The position numbers were made by a program, and so were the translations under genes. A DNA stretch of 64,000 nucleotides, from contig NZ_JABGBW010000004.1 in the NCBI RefSeq assembly GCF_014229965.1, positions 39,819 through 103,818 on the forward strand. The letters run 5' to 3'. Positions 55,810 to 64,000 of this stretch are shown piece after piece (the first letter of the stretch is position 1; each line of letters starts with the position of its first letter). The stretch comes from Peptostreptococcus canis. Its GTDB lineage: Bacteria; Bacillota; Clostridia; Peptostreptococcales; Peptostreptococcaceae. The notes beneath the pieces are model-generated. The model was not told where the DNA came from. It saw nothing but the letters and a program-made list of their open reading frames with translations, and made no database searches.

Positions 55810-56265
55810 TTATAAAATAGACTTAGCCTGAATTGGAGTAGAAAGAATAACAGAAGTCTTAGTTCTTCCAAAATCTTTTAGACCGTCTATCACATTTTCT
55901 AGTTCATCCATATTTTCTACTATAACTTTGATAAGTGAACTATCATCCCCTGTTATGTGATGACACTCTACTATTCTATGATCACTCTTCGCCTGTTCAA
56001 TAAAAGCATCATATGCTGTACCCGGAAGAGATACGTTTATAAATGCCTTTATTACTCTACCCATGGAATCAGGATTTATTATAGCTTTATAGCCTGATAT
56101 TATTCCTGCTTCTTCTAATCTTTTTACCCTCTCAGAAACAGCCGGAGATGTTAAGCCTACAGCAATTCCTAAATCTTTCATTGAAATTCTACCATTATCC
56201 TGTAAAATTTCAATAATCTTTGCATCTGTTGAATCCATTCTTTCCTCATAAGATTTTTTTGTCAT
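55810..56265 (-). CDS. Lrp/AsnC-family transcriptional regulator
   Basis: A regulator of about 151 residues. The N-terminal winged helix (about 10-60) has ERMDSTDAKIIEILQDNGRISMKDLGIAVGLTSPAVSERVKRLEEAGII (read in parts). The C-terminal RAM effector domain (about 75-150) has HITGDDSSLIKVIVENMDELENVI. Such proteins sense amino acids. I start at the ATG at 56265 (AGGTGGG upstream), not at the GTG three codons earlier. It follows pncB by 24 bp. The effector is unknown, and a link to amino-acid fermentation is an inference. Confidence 0.9.
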   Translation of the reverse strand: MTKKSYEERMDSTDAKIIEILQDNGRISMKDLGIAVGLTSPAVSERVKRLEEAGIISGYKAIINPDSMGRVIKAFINVSLPGTAYDAFIEQAKSDHRIVECHHITGDDSSLIKVIVENMDELENVIDGLKDFGRTKTSVILSTPIQAKSIL

Positions 56266-56289
56266 TTTACCCACCTACTTTACATAAAA

Positions 56290-57726
56290 TTAATTTTTCT
56301 TCTTAGAAGCAACCATATCGTTCTTAAGATTCCATAACTTGTATGATAAATCGACCTTGTATACATGAGGATTTTTTATCCTCTTATACTGATCCCACAT
56401 ACTCTTAAGTTCTCTATTGGCATAATCTCTAATTTCATATACTTTTTTCTTAGTTCTGACATATTCACCGTTTATAAATAGAGGCGAAAGCATTTCTCTT
56501 ACAGAATAGTTTTCAAACAACTTTCTTTTCCAAGTGTACACCGGATCAAAAAGTTCAAGAGGTTTTGTGGTATCTATATATTCATCATTAAGCATTATTA
56601 AATCTGCTTCTGCCTTACCAAATGAATTATAGATCCTAATAACTTTCTTAAATCCTGGATTATTAATTTTCTCAGGATTCTCAGAAATTTTTATTTTTGG
56701 CTCCAGATTTCCATTAACATCTGAAACAGCTGCCAATTTGTACACACCACCTAAAGAAGGATAATCATATGAGGTAATCAATTTGGTACCCACTCCCCAA
56801 GAATCAATTGAAGCCCCTTCTTGTTTTAGTGCTGTAATAGTGTACTCATCCAGATCATTAGAAGCGGTAATTTTTGCATCATTATATCCCGCTTCATCAA
56901 GTTTCTTTCTGACCTCTCTAGACAAATAAGTCAAATCGCCTGAATCAAGCCTTACTCCAACGGGTTTATGCCCCTTGGCTTTCAATTCATCAAATACAGT
57001 AATTGCGTTCTTTATGCCACTATCAAGAACATTATATGTATCTATAAGCAATAGGCAATTATCAGGATATATATCCGCATATGCTCTAAATGCTTCTAAT
57101 TCAGTATCAAATTTTTGCACCCAACTGTGTGCGTGAGTTCCAGCTACAGGAACATCGAAAAGTTTACCGGCAAGTACATTAGATGTACCAAGACATCCAC
57201 CAATGACTGCAGCTTTAGCTCCATATAAACCCGCTTCGGGACCTTGTGCTCTTCTCAAACCAAATTCCAACACGGCATCACCTTTTGCCGCATTGCAAAC
57301 TCTAGATGATTTTGTAGCTATCAAAGTCATAAAATTAACTATTGAAAGCATGGCCGTTTCTATTAATTGAGCTTGATATAAAGGTGCTTTTACCACTAAT
57401 ATAGGTTCATTTGGAAACATTATAGTTCCATCTTCTACTGCATAAATATCTCCGGTAAATTTAAAATCTTTAAGAAATTTGAGAAAATCATCTTCAAACA
57501 GATCCAGACTTTTTAAATATTCTAAATCAGAATCGCTAAATTTCAAAGACTTTATATAATCAACAACTTCATCAATACCACAAGTAATCGTATATCCACC
57601 TTCACATACATTTTTTCTAAAAAAAACATCAAAAACTGCAATATCTTCATGGGTATTTTTCTTAAAATATCCATTTATCATTGTTAACTGATACAGATCC
57701 GTTAACATAGTTAAGTTTTTAAACAT
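56290..57726 (-). CDS. pncB: Nicotinate phosphoribosyltransferase
   Basis: A 478-residue enzyme of the Preiss-Handler pathway (nicotinate plus PRPP to nicotinate mononucleotide). TDLYQLTMINGYFKK and FDVFFRKNVCEGGYTITCG at the N-terminus, EFGLRRAQGPEAGLYGAKAA and GTHAHSWVQ in the middle, and VRLDSGDL and DSWGVGTKLIT later are family blocks. This is the longer Firmicutes form. The ATG at 57726 has AGGAGAG upstream. It is upstream of the Lrp-type gene and in one unit with it. Confidence 0.95.
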   Translation of the reverse strand: MFKNLTMLTDLYQLTMINGYFKKNTHEDIAVFDVFFRKNVCEGGYTITCGIDEVVDYIKSLKFSDSDLEYLKSLDLFEDDFLKFLKDFKFTGDIYAVEDGTIMFPNEPILVVKAPLYQAQLIETAMLSIVNFMTLIATKSSRVCNAAKGDAVLEFGLRRAQGPEAGLYGAKAAVIGGCLGTSNVLAGKLFDVPVAGTHAHSWVQKFDTELEAFRAYADIYPDNCLLLIDTYNVLDSGIKNAITVFDELKAKGHKPVGVRLDSGDLTYLSREVRKKLDEAGYNDAKITASNDLDEYTITALKQEGASIDSWGVGTKLITSYDYPSLGGVYKLAAVSDVNGNLEPKIKISENPEKINNPGFKKVIRIYNSFGKAEADLIMLNDEYIDTTKPLELFDPVYTWKRKLFENYSVREMLSPLFINGEYVRTKKKVYEIRDYANRELKSMWDQYKRIKNPHVYKVDLSYKLWNLKNDMVASKKKN

Positions 57727-57941
57727 CACTCTCTCCTTACTTCACAGGTTAAGCTAACACACAACACTTTATATTATTAAGTATAGTAACTTAAGTATAT
57801 TCTATCATATATATCCGCAAAATTCTATTTAATTTATTTCTGATTAATCTTTTTTCTTATAAAACATAATTACTTTGATATAATTATAATGAAAATGTAT
57901 TCATATTTTTATTATTAAACTCGTAATATATATAAAATAAA

Positions 57942-57974
57942 AAAGGAATTAAACGATTTTAGTTTAATTCCTTT
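57942..57974. terminator. Terminator of the tmk-rsmI operon
   Basis: A perfect 13-bp stem AAAGGAATTAAAC / GTTTAATTCCTTT (57942-57954 with 57962-57974), followed by TTTTTATTTTAT on the minus strand. It is 37 bp past the rsmI stop. The rest of the 57727-58010 gap shows only AT-rich sequence that should hold the pncB promoter. Confidence 0.85.
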
Positions 57975-58010
57975 AGCATAAATATTTTTTTATTTATTAT
58001 ATTTTTTTCA

Positions 58011-58853
58011 CTAAATATCCAAAACTTTTTTATATACCAAATCTTTTTTTAGACCTCTAGCTCTGGATACTTTTTTTATGGCATCTTTTTTACTCATTCC
58101 ACTCTCTATTAATGAAATCACATATTCTCTCTCATCCATATGTTCATATATATTATTCTCAGGCATATCTTCATAATATTTATCTCCCTCAATAATTAAT
58201 ATATATTCACCTCTGGGAGAGTTCTCACTATAGTAATCTATTGATTCTGTCAAAGTTGTTCTAAAATATTCTTCATGTTTTTTAGTCAACTCTCTGCAAA
58301 TCGATATTTTTCTATCTCCTAATATTTCCAACATTGTTTTCAAAGTATCCTTTAATCTGTGAGGAGATTCATAAATAACAATAGTTCTTTTCTCTTTTTT
58401 TATCTCTTCTAATCTTGTTTTTTTATTTTTTTTATCTCTATCTAAAAATCCTTCAAAAACAAATTTTGATGTATCCATTCCGGATCCTACGAGTGCAACA
58501 ACAAATGCAGATGCTCCGGGTAACACTTCTATCTCAAATCCATTATCAATACATTCTTTTACTATATCGGCCCCCGGATCGGATATTCCCGGCATGCCCG
58601 CATCACTAACTAACGCGATATCCTCTCCTTCTTTCAACTTATCCAATAGATAATCGCCTTTAAAATTTTTATTATGTTCATGATAACTTGTCAAAGGCTT
58701 ATTTATATTGAAATGATTCAATAATTTTATCGTATGTCTTGTATCCTCAGCTGCTATAATATCAACATTATTGAGGACTTTTAAAGTTCTATAGGTTATA
58801 TCTTCCAAATTCCCTATTGGAGTTGGACAAATATACAACTTACCATTTTTCAT
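58011..58853 (-). CDS. rsmI: 16S rRNA 2'-O-ribose C1402 methyltransferase
   Basis: A SAM enzyme of about 280 residues in the tetrapyrrole-methylase fold. GKLYICPTPIGNLEDITYRTL at the N-terminus, AAEDTRHTIKLLNHFNI, SDAGMPGISDPG and LPGASAFVVAL are diagnostic for RsmI (YraL). It 2'-O-methylates C1402 at the ribosomal P site. I start at the ATG at 58853, with AAGGTG 6 bases upstream. It is the last gene of the operon, 12 bp after trmN6. Confidence 0.95.
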   Translation of the reverse strand: MKNGKLYICPTPIGNLEDITYRTLKVLNNVDIIAAEDTRHTIKLLNHFNINKPLTSYHEHNKNFKGDYLLDKLKEGEDIALVSDAGMPGISDPGADIVKECIDNGFEIEVLPGASAFVVALVGSGMDTSKFVFEGFLDRDKKNKKTRLEEIKKEKRTIVIYESPHRLKDTLKTMLEILGDRKISICRELTKKHEEYFRTTLTESIDYYSENSPRGEYILIIEGDKYYEDMPENNIYEHMDEREYVISLIESGMSKKDAIKKVSRARGLKKDLVYKKVLDI

Positions 58854-58865
58854 GTTCAACACCTT

Positions 58866-59627
58866 CTACTCGGTTTCTTCAACGCTTTTTTTAGAATAAA
58901 TTTTCTCAATTTCCAATGTATAATTGTTATTCTCATCATATATATAAAGTGGATCTAATATTTTCACTTCTGATTTGGCATTTTTTACATATTCCATCAA
59001 TACCATCTTAGGAGCCTTCCCTTCCTTTGAGTGAACAAATCTAATATACTTAGGTTCCAAATTATATTTTCTTCCAAAATAAACCATATCAACTAGTCTT
59101 AGTGGTCTATTTACCATAAATAATTTCCCGTTTGGTTTAAGTAAGTAAGAAGCCCCTTTTAATACATCTTCTATATTACATTTAATGCTATGTCTGGATA
59201 TAGCTTTTTTATCATTTACATTTATGACTCCGTTTGCATGCATATATGGGGGATTAGATGTCACTACATCATACTTTCCTTTTTCGAAAATATTTTCTAT
59301 ATTTCTTATATCGTCATTTATTATTTTTACCGTATCTTCAATACAGTTCATCTTAATAGATCTGTTTGCCATATCTGCAACTTCTTCTTGTATTTCAAGA
59401 CCAATTATTTCCTTCGCATTACTCTTTCCATAAAGCAATATAGGAATTATACCTGTACCTGTTCCTAAATCGACTATTTTTGCATTTCTTTTAATTTTAC
59501 AAAAATTTGATAGTAGTACTGCATCTATTCCAAAACAAAATCCATCTGTATTTTGAATTATTTTCAATCCCATAAACTGTAAATCATCTATTCTTTCATT
59601 TTCTAAAAGTTCTATCATATTACTCAT
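58866..59627 (-). CDS. tRNA1(Val) (adenine37-N6)-methyltransferase-like protein
   Basis: A 253-residue class I SAM methyltransferase of the TrmN6/YabB group. The N-terminal QNTDGFCFGIDAVLLSNF is typical of this family. SAM motif I is VDLGTGTGIIPILL and the N-methylase motif is SNPPYM (about 126-131). Position after the yaaT gene and before rsmI matches yabB of Bacillus. It overlaps the end of the PSP1 gene by 8 bp. The target nucleotide is inferred from the family. Confidence 0.87.
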   Translation of the reverse strand: MSNMIELLENERIDDLQFMGLKIIQNTDGFCFGIDAVLLSNFCKIKRNAKIVDLGTGTGIIPILLYGKSNAKEIIGLEIQEEVADMANRSIKMNCIEDTVKIINDDIRNIENIFEKGKYDVVTSNPPYMHANGVINVNDKKAISRHSIKCNIEDVLKGASYLLKPNGKLFMVNRPLRLVDMVYFGRKYNLEPKYIRFVHSKEGKAPKMVLMEYVKNAKSEVKILDPLYIYDENNNYTLEIEKIYSKKSVEETE

Positions 59628-60507
59628 CTTGTTCCAATTTCTTAAGCTCGGCTAAAGTTTCTTTATCTAATACTTCACCATTTGAGTTGTCTTTCTTAAA
59701 TGCTTTTAAAATTTTATAATCCCCTTCAGACAATATTCCTATTGTTTTATCTTCGTATTCTACTTTGATAGTTTCCAATAGGTAATTTGATTCAATTACC
59801 TTTGCCTTTCTATCAGTAAATAAATCTTTTACAATCCATCCGCTTGCCGGCATTTTTTTCACTGCTTCTGCATATCCCTGAGATTCATATTTCAAACAAC
59901 AAAATAGTCTTCCACATACTCCTGAAATTTTTGCCGGATTCAGAGATAATCCTTGATCTTTTGCCATTTTTATAGATACCGGCATAAATTCGCCTATCCA
60001 AGTAGCACAACAAAGAGTTCTTCCACATGGACCTATTCCATTTAAAATTTTCGCCTCATCTCTGACTCCAATTTGTCTGAGCTCTATTCTAGTTTTAAAA
60101 ATTGCTGCCAGATCTTTTACTAAATCTCTAAAATCTATTCTTCCATCTGCTGTAAAATAGAATATTAACTTATTTCTATCAAATGTATATTCGCAGTCTA
60201 TTAAAAACATTTCTAATCCATGACTTTTGATTTTTGATTCGCATATTTCAAATGCTTCTCTAGTCTTTATTTTATTTTCTGCATATATATCTTTATCTTC
60301 CGTAGTTGCAAGTCTGATAATAGGTTTTAACGGAGTAATTATATCACTTTCTTCCACATTTTTAGGACCTATTACCATCATTCCAAATTCTAAACCTCTT
60401 GATGTTTCCACTATTACATCATCACCTATATTTAAAATTAAATCTACCGGATCAAAATAATAAATCTTTCCAGCAGGTTTAAATCTTATGCCTACAATCC
60501 TTACCAT
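59620..60507 (-). CDS. ricT: PSP1-domain protein RicT (YaaT)
   Basis: A 295-residue protein. The PSP1 core (about 60-160) has KSHGLEMFLIDCEYTFDRNKLIFYFTADGRIDFRDLVKDLA (read in parts) and cysteine-rich GIGPCGRTLCCATW and GVCGRLFCCLKYES, matching the [Fe-S]-binding RicT. In B. subtilis it works with RicA and RicF in RNase Y-dependent mRNA maturation. The position after holB is conserved. It overlaps holB by 7 bp. AGGTGGTG precedes the ATG. Confidence 0.93.
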   Translation of the reverse strand: MVRIVGIRFKPAGKIYYFDPVDLILNIGDDVIVETSRGLEFGMMVIGPKNVEESDIITPLKPIIRLATTEDKDIYAENKIKTREAFEICESKIKSHGLEMFLIDCEYTFDRNKLIFYFTADGRIDFRDLVKDLAAIFKTRIELRQIGVRDEAKILNGIGPCGRTLCCATWIGEFMPVSIKMAKDQGLSLNPAKISGVCGRLFCCLKYESQGYAEAVKKMPASGWIVKDLFTDRKAKVIESNYLLETIKVEYEDKTIGILSEGDYKILKAFKKDNSNGEVLDKETLAELKKLEQDE

Positions 60508-61445
60508 CTATTCACCACCTTATAAATATTCAATGACATCGCCTGAATAGTACTATTAAAATTACAATTAGCGTTCAATTTATTATCTGTGTCATTCAAT
60601 ATAGATAATATTTCACCCAATTGAGATAAACTAAGTGCCGATGCTAATCTTCTGATCAAGTTTTCTTTATCTTTATTAATTAACATATTAGTACCATATG
60701 TATCTCGCATAATAATAGCATCTCTAATATAAATTTTAAATAACTGTATTATACCGGATATATTATCAGAATCTTTTTTAAAAAATTCTGCAGCTACAGA
60801 AGCTTTAAATTTATCCTTTTTCAGTAATACATCGCTTAAATAATCTTCTATACCATTTCTTAGTGATATAATTTCACTATTTTGTGATATGGATAATGCC
60901 ATACTTGCACTACCTCTGGCAAATATTGTAGCCACATTTGCATCATTACTACTTACGCCATTTGATTTTAAAATTTTTTTTATATTTTCCATACTCAAAG
61001 ACGAAAATTTTACTTCGATGCATCTAGATCTTATGGTTTCCAATAATGCCTGCTCATTTTTTGTTACAAGTATTATTATACCATAACTACAAGGTTCTTC
61101 TAAAGTCTTTAATAAAGCATTTTGAGCTTGTATAGTCATTTTTTCTGAATCATTTATTAAATATATTTTATAATTGCTGTATGGTTTTAAACTTATACTT
61201 GAATTCAATTCTCTAATTTGTTCGATTTTAATTGTATTTTCACCTTTTTTCGGCTCAATCAATATAAAATCTGAGCTATTATCTACATTCATGCCAATCA
61301 GACAATTAGCAAACTCTTTTGCCATAAGTTTTTTACCAACCCCTTCTGGTCCGGTAAAAATATATGCATTACTAATTCTTTTATTTTTAACTAGATTAGA
61401 TAATCTTTTTTTAGCCAACTCTTGACCTAATATATTTTCAAACAT
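60501..61445 (-). CDS. holB: DNA polymerase III subunit delta'
   Basis: A clamp-loader AAA+ subunit of about 314 residues. FENILGQELAKKRLSNLVKN at the start is followed by Walker A FTGPEGVGKKLMA and the sensor/linker LLKTLEEPCSYGIIILVTKN and TIRSRCIEVKF. The C-terminal collar is poorly conserved. The ATG at 61445 is preferred to a GTG two codons upstream. The tmk-holB-yaaT order is the conserved Firmicutes one, although the small yaaQ/yaaR genes between tmk and holB are missing. Confidence 0.94.
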   Translation of the reverse strand: MFENILGQELAKKRLSNLVKNKRISNAYIFTGPEGVGKKLMAKEFANCLIGMNVDNSSDFILIEPKKGENTIKIEQIRELNSSISLKPYSNYKIYLINDSEKMTIQAQNALLKTLEEPCSYGIIILVTKNEQALLETIRSRCIEVKFSSLSMENIKKILKSNGVSSNDANVATIFARGSASMALSISQNSEIISLRNGIEDYLSDVLLKKDKFKASVAAEFFKKDSDNISGIIQLFKIYIRDAIIMRDTYGTNMLINKDKENLIRRLASALSLSQLGEILSILNDTDNKLNANCNFNSTIQAMSLNIYKVVNRW

Positions 61446-61500
61446 ATCCACCTCTAGTCCTTTCTTACCACACTATACCTACTATCTGCATATCTAATAT

Positions 61501-62211
61501 CTATATATATTTAGTAACTTCCGAATATATTTCTTCATGTATACTTTCTACACTTTTCATTTTATATATTAAATTATTTCCGCCAGAAGAATCTATCTCT
61601 CTCTCTACACAATCAATAATCGTCCAATTATATTTTTCAGCTACATATTTTGAATTATTGTATGTTCTTACTAAATAATCTATATCACTTTCATGTATAT
61701 CTTTTTCTTCTCTATCTGTTATTTTGTTTTTTCTATCTTTCATAAGTTCTTTTGTAATATTCACAGGCACATCTAAAAAAAATACTCCATCCGGCTTAGG
61801 TATCTTATATAATTCATATTCAAGACCATCTAACCACTCTAAAAATTTATCCCTTTCACCAATATCATTCATTTTAGATGCCTGGTGGACCATATTAGAT
61901 GTGGTATATCTATCAGCTAAGATTATTCCTCCTGCCTTGTAAAACTCTTCCCATTCTAATTTATAGGAAGCATATCTATCGGCAGCGAAAAACGTCGACG
62001 CTACATAAGCATCCACATCATCTGCTTTTTTTCCAAACTCTCCGTTAAGGTACATCTTTACCAAAGCTGATGAATCAGATTTATAATTTGGATATTCAAC
62101 TTTTATCACATTATATCCTTCTTTAATCAACCTATCATAAAGTAATTTTGTTTGAGTTGCCTTTCCTGAACCATCTGTGCCACTCTCTATTACAAATAGT
62201 CTACCCTTCAT
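61501..62211 (-). CDS. tmk: Thymidylate kinase
   Basis: A 236-residue P-loop kinase making dTDP from dTMP. Walker A is IESGTDGSGKATQTK, with the DR(Y/H) motif in LADRYTTSNM and the lid region around KDRKNKITDREEKD. The TDGSGKATQ loop is a variant of the usual EGxDGxGKST, and the protein is longer than E. coli Tmk. This resembles the divergent Tmk seen in many Clostridia. Position between the decarboxylase gene and holB supports the call. Confidence 0.92.
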   Translation of the reverse strand: MKGRLFVIESGTDGSGKATQTKLLYDRLIKEGYNVIKVEYPNYKSDSSALVKMYLNGEFGKKADDVDAYVASTFFAADRYASYKLEWEEFYKAGGIILADRYTTSNMVHQASKMNDIGERDKFLEWLDGLEYELYKIPKPDGVFFLDVPVNITKELMKDRKNKITDREEKDIHESDIDYLVRTYNNSKYVAEKYNWTIIDCVEREIDSSGGNNLIYKMKSVESIHEEIYSEVTKYI

Positions 62212-62231
62212 AATATCTCCTTTGATTATTC

Positions 62232-63779
62232 TTATTTTTTTTCTTTTAAAACAATTATACTATTGTATTTGTTATTTGCCATTCCATTGATTTCCATACC
62301 TAGTTTAATGGCAGACTTTATATAATTAACTATCTCTATATTTATCACCTCACCTGGTGCTAATACACATACCCCCGGTGGATATGGAGTTACAAATTCT
62401 CCACTTATTCTACCAACAGCTTCTTCCAGACTTACACTTTCTTTTTCCATATTAAATGCATAGTTAGGAGTAACTGTTCTTACCGGTATACTTTTTGGAA
62501 AAATTAATCCGATTTTTTTACTTGCCTTTACGGAATGTATTAACTCTTCTCTAGTTACATTGTTAAATTTATCATCTGTGGGTTTATATTTTTTGCTTCT
62601 TTCTGTACCAAAAATATTCGTTGCATTTATATCTTCAAGTGCATATACCATTCTATCAAAATCATTTTTGGAATTAGCAATTGTACAAAGTAAAAGAACT
62701 CCGGAATAATTTGATAATTCAACTTGAATATTGTATCTATATCTTAATATATTAGAAAATTCATATCCATTTATGCCTTTTTCGATTGTATTTATAAATA
62801 TCTTTGTAGGATCATCTGTATCAAAAATATTATAACTTTTAACTTTTCTTTTAAATACATATATATTATTAAGTAGTGTTTCCATTAAAGTTTTGCCAAA
62901 CTTTTCATATATATCTACTGCAAACTCCAGTCCCATTAAAAATACATATGATGGACTTGATGATTCAAACATATTTAGTGAATTTCTTAATCTATTGTAA
63001 GTTTCTGAGCAAACTAATATTCTCTCCCCTTTTTTCACGGTATTTTTTCTAACTAACATAATAGACGATTGTGTAAAAGAAGGCAAAGTCTTATGTATAC
63101 TCTGAATTACAAAGTCTGCTCCATATTTTACGGATGATTTTGGTAGTTTATCGTTTAAACCTAAATGAGCACCATGTGCCTCGTCCACTATCACAAACAT
63201 ACCATAATTATGCGCTGTTTCTATTATATCCTTTATTTCAAAAGACATACCATAATAAGTTGGACGAGTTATAAATATGGCTTTTGCGTCTTTATTATTT
63301 TCAATTGCCTTAATATACTCCTCTTTCTGAACTCCCAAAAATATATTATTTTCTGAATCTACCATCTCATTTACAAATATTGGTTCTACATTGGATAATA
63401 TACAAGAATTATAAGCAGATTGATGGGATGCTCTATTTATTATTATCTTATCTCCAGGCTTACAACTTGCCATTATAGCAGATTCTATGCCACATGTACT
63501 ACCATTTACAAGATAAATTAAATCATAACCATCATTTTCCGGAAATAAAATTTTTCTTGAATTATTTTGTGACTCTTCTATTATTCCGCTCGGATTATGC
63601 AAATTATCTGTACCTATAATTTCAGTAGAATCTAAATTTAACAAATTAGAAATTTCTCTTTCGTATCCCAATTCTTTAAAAATTCGTCCGCTTTTATGAC
63701 CTGGCATATGAAAAGACACTATTTCTAATTCACTTATTGCTTTCAAAGTTTGATATATTATTTTAGCCACATTTATCAC
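62232..63779 (-). CDS. Orn/Lys/Arg decarboxylase family PLP enzyme (YaaO-like)
   Basis: A 515-residue fold-type I PLP enzyme. VSFHMPGHKSGRIF opens the domain. VDEAHGAHLG holds the PLP-binding aspartate, and the Schiff-base lysine is K230 in QSIHKTLPSF. The C-terminal Orn/Arg/Lys domain has TPYPPGVCVLAPGE. Similar proteins (YaaO, SpeA-type) decarboxylate arginine, lysine or ornithine, and the substrate cannot be read from sequence. The start is a GTG at 63779, with GGTAGGTGT before it. It leads the tmk-rsmI operon, directly downstream of an rRNA operon. Confidence 0.88.
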   Translation of the reverse strand: MINVAKIIYQTLKAISELEIVSFHMPGHKSGRIFKELGYEREISNLLNLDSTEIIGTDNLHNPSGIIEESQNNSRKILFPENDGYDLIYLVNGSTCGIESAIMASCKPGDKIIINRASHQSAYNSCILSNVEPIFVNEMVDSENNIFLGVQKEEYIKAIENNKDAKAIFITRPTYYGMSFEIKDIIETAHNYGMFVIVDEAHGAHLGLNDKLPKSSVKYGADFVIQSIHKTLPSFTQSSIMLVRKNTVKKGERILVCSETYNRLRNSLNMFESSSPSYVFLMGLEFAVDIYEKFGKTLMETLLNNIYVFKRKVKSYNIFDTDDPTKIFINTIEKGINGYEFSNILRYRYNIQVELSNYSGVLLLCTIANSKNDFDRMVYALEDINATNIFGTERSKKYKPTDDKFNNVTREELIHSVKASKKIGLIFPKSIPVRTVTPNYAFNMEKESVSLEEAVGRISGEFVTPYPPGVCVLAPGEVINIEIVNYIKSAIKLGMEINGMANNKYNSIIVLKEKK

Positions 63780-63811
63780 ACCTACCTACCACAATTAATT
63801 TGTACTATTTC

Positions 63812-63820
63812 ATTATATCA
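63812..63820 (-). promoter_or_regulatory. Candidate extended -10 promoter of the decarboxylase-tmk operon
   Basis: Minus strand TGATATAAT (TGn-TATAAT), 33 bp before the GTG start. The -35 is weak. It lies between the rRNA terminator and the gene. Confidence 0.55.
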
Positions 63821-63899
63821 CATCTCTAAAGAATAAACTCAATCGCTTCACTTTTTAAAATAAAATATTATGACTCTTTGTAAAATATACAATAAAAAA

Positions 63900-63917
63900 C
63901 CCCGGAAAAATCCGGAG
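63900..63917 (-). terminator. rRNA operon terminator
   Basis: Minus strand CTCCGGA-TTTT-TCCGGGG (63917-63911 with 63906-63900), followed by TTTTTT. It lies immediately after the 5S rRNA 3' end. Confidence 0.9.
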
Positions 63918-63920
63918 CTT

Positions 63921-64000
63921 GTCACGTAGCTACGTCCTATTCTCCCGGGCAGCTTCCCGCCAAGTACCTTCAGCGCTAAAGAGCTTAACTTCTGTGTTCG
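63921..64000 (-). rRNA. rrf: 5S ribosomal RNA, 3' portion
   Basis: Minus strand starting at the window edge: CGAACACAGAAGTTAAGCTC matches the conserved loop B/helix III of 5S rRNA. GAAGGTACTTGGCGGGAAGC and GGGAGAATAGGACG cover loops D/E and helix IV. About the last 80 of roughly 117 bases are present, and the 5' part lies outside. The 3' end is placed at about 63921-63923 by comparison with the length of known 5S RNAs. It marks the end of an rRNA operon running in from the right. Confidence 0.93.

Noticed and set aside
18000..64000. CRISPR arrays, prophage or tRNA genes
   Set aside because: No regularly spaced repeats, phage structural genes or cloverleaf-like sequences were noticed on either strand in the intergenic regions.

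Overview
The window is a gene-dense, strongly AT-rich stretch of a low-G+C Gram-positive chromosome. Nearly all genes lie on the minus strand, with good AGGAGG-type ribosome binding sites and many Rho-independent terminators. The gene content points to an anaerobic, amino-acid-using member of the Clostridia in the broad sense (a Peptostreptococcales/Tissierellia-like organism is my best guess, by inference only). The evidence is an F-type ATPase c subunit with a full Na+-binding signature, a glycyl-radical 4-hydroxyproline dehydratase with its activase and a nearby proC, a quinone-independent dihydroorotate dehydrogenase (PyrD plus PyrK), and no respiratory genes. A SpoVB-like flippase is present, but the sporulation genes that normally sit near it (spoVG, spoVT, yabP/Q) are not, so the lineage may be asporogenous.

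Layout, left to right. 1-3 kb: start of the ATP synthase operon (atpZ-I-B-E-F-H and the first codons of atpA). 3-6.5 kb: prfA-tsaC-rpiB-upp. 6.7-7.7 kb: azlC-azlD amino-acid exporter. 8-9.8 kb: two plus-strand genes, prmC and an alpha/beta hydrolase. 9.9-11.5 kb: a HAD phosphatase and a ThiW-type ECF S component. 11.5-19.3 kb: yabM-mazG, hup, rqcP-ppx-galU, an unlisted 35-residue membrane peptide, rho and rpmE. 19.5-22.7 kb: pyrB-K-D-E behind a PyrR-type leader hairpin. 22.9-25.6 kb: an extracytoplasmic methionine-sulfoxide repair set (ccdA, thioredoxin lipoprotein, msrAB). 26-30.2 kb: adenine deaminase co-directional with a YesN/YesM two-component pair. 30.4-37.3 kb: pilT-pilD-pth-mfd-prsA. 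37.6-40 kb: a large XRE-type regulator and an Mpv17-like membrane protein. 40.4-45.3 kb: purR, a pentapeptide protein, a C39-like protease, glmU and prs. 45.5-46.9 kb: murC on the plus strand. 46.9-51.7 kb: hypDAE-hypD, then proC-crr. 52-55.8 kb: metG (behind a T-box)-tatD-HAD. 55.8-57.7 kb: pncB-lrp. 58-63.8 kb: Orn/Lys/Arg decarboxylase-tmk-holB-ricT-trmN6-rsmI. The window ends in the 3' part of a minus-strand 5S rRNA followed by its terminator.

Much of the backbone follows the ancestral Firmicutes orders known from Bacillus subtilis (yaaO-tmk-holB-yaaT-yabB-rsmI-metS-tatD; purR-glmU-prs-pth-mfd-yabM-yabN-yabO; rho-rpmE-prfA-ywlC-rpiB-upp-atp). Lineage-specific cassettes are inserted between these blocks: the Hyp locus, Msr locus, pyr operon, ade/YesNM, pilT/pilD, and the pentapeptide/C39 pair. 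I found no CRISPR array, intact insertion sequence, prophage or tRNA gene. The observations most worth following are the PyrR hairpin abutting the pyrB Shine-Dalgarno, the methionine-rich thioredoxin lipoprotein beside MsrAB, the hypD locus with its 15-bp inverted repeat, the purR inverted operator-like repeats, the galU-rho membrane peptide, and the orphan PilT/prepilin-peptidase pair.
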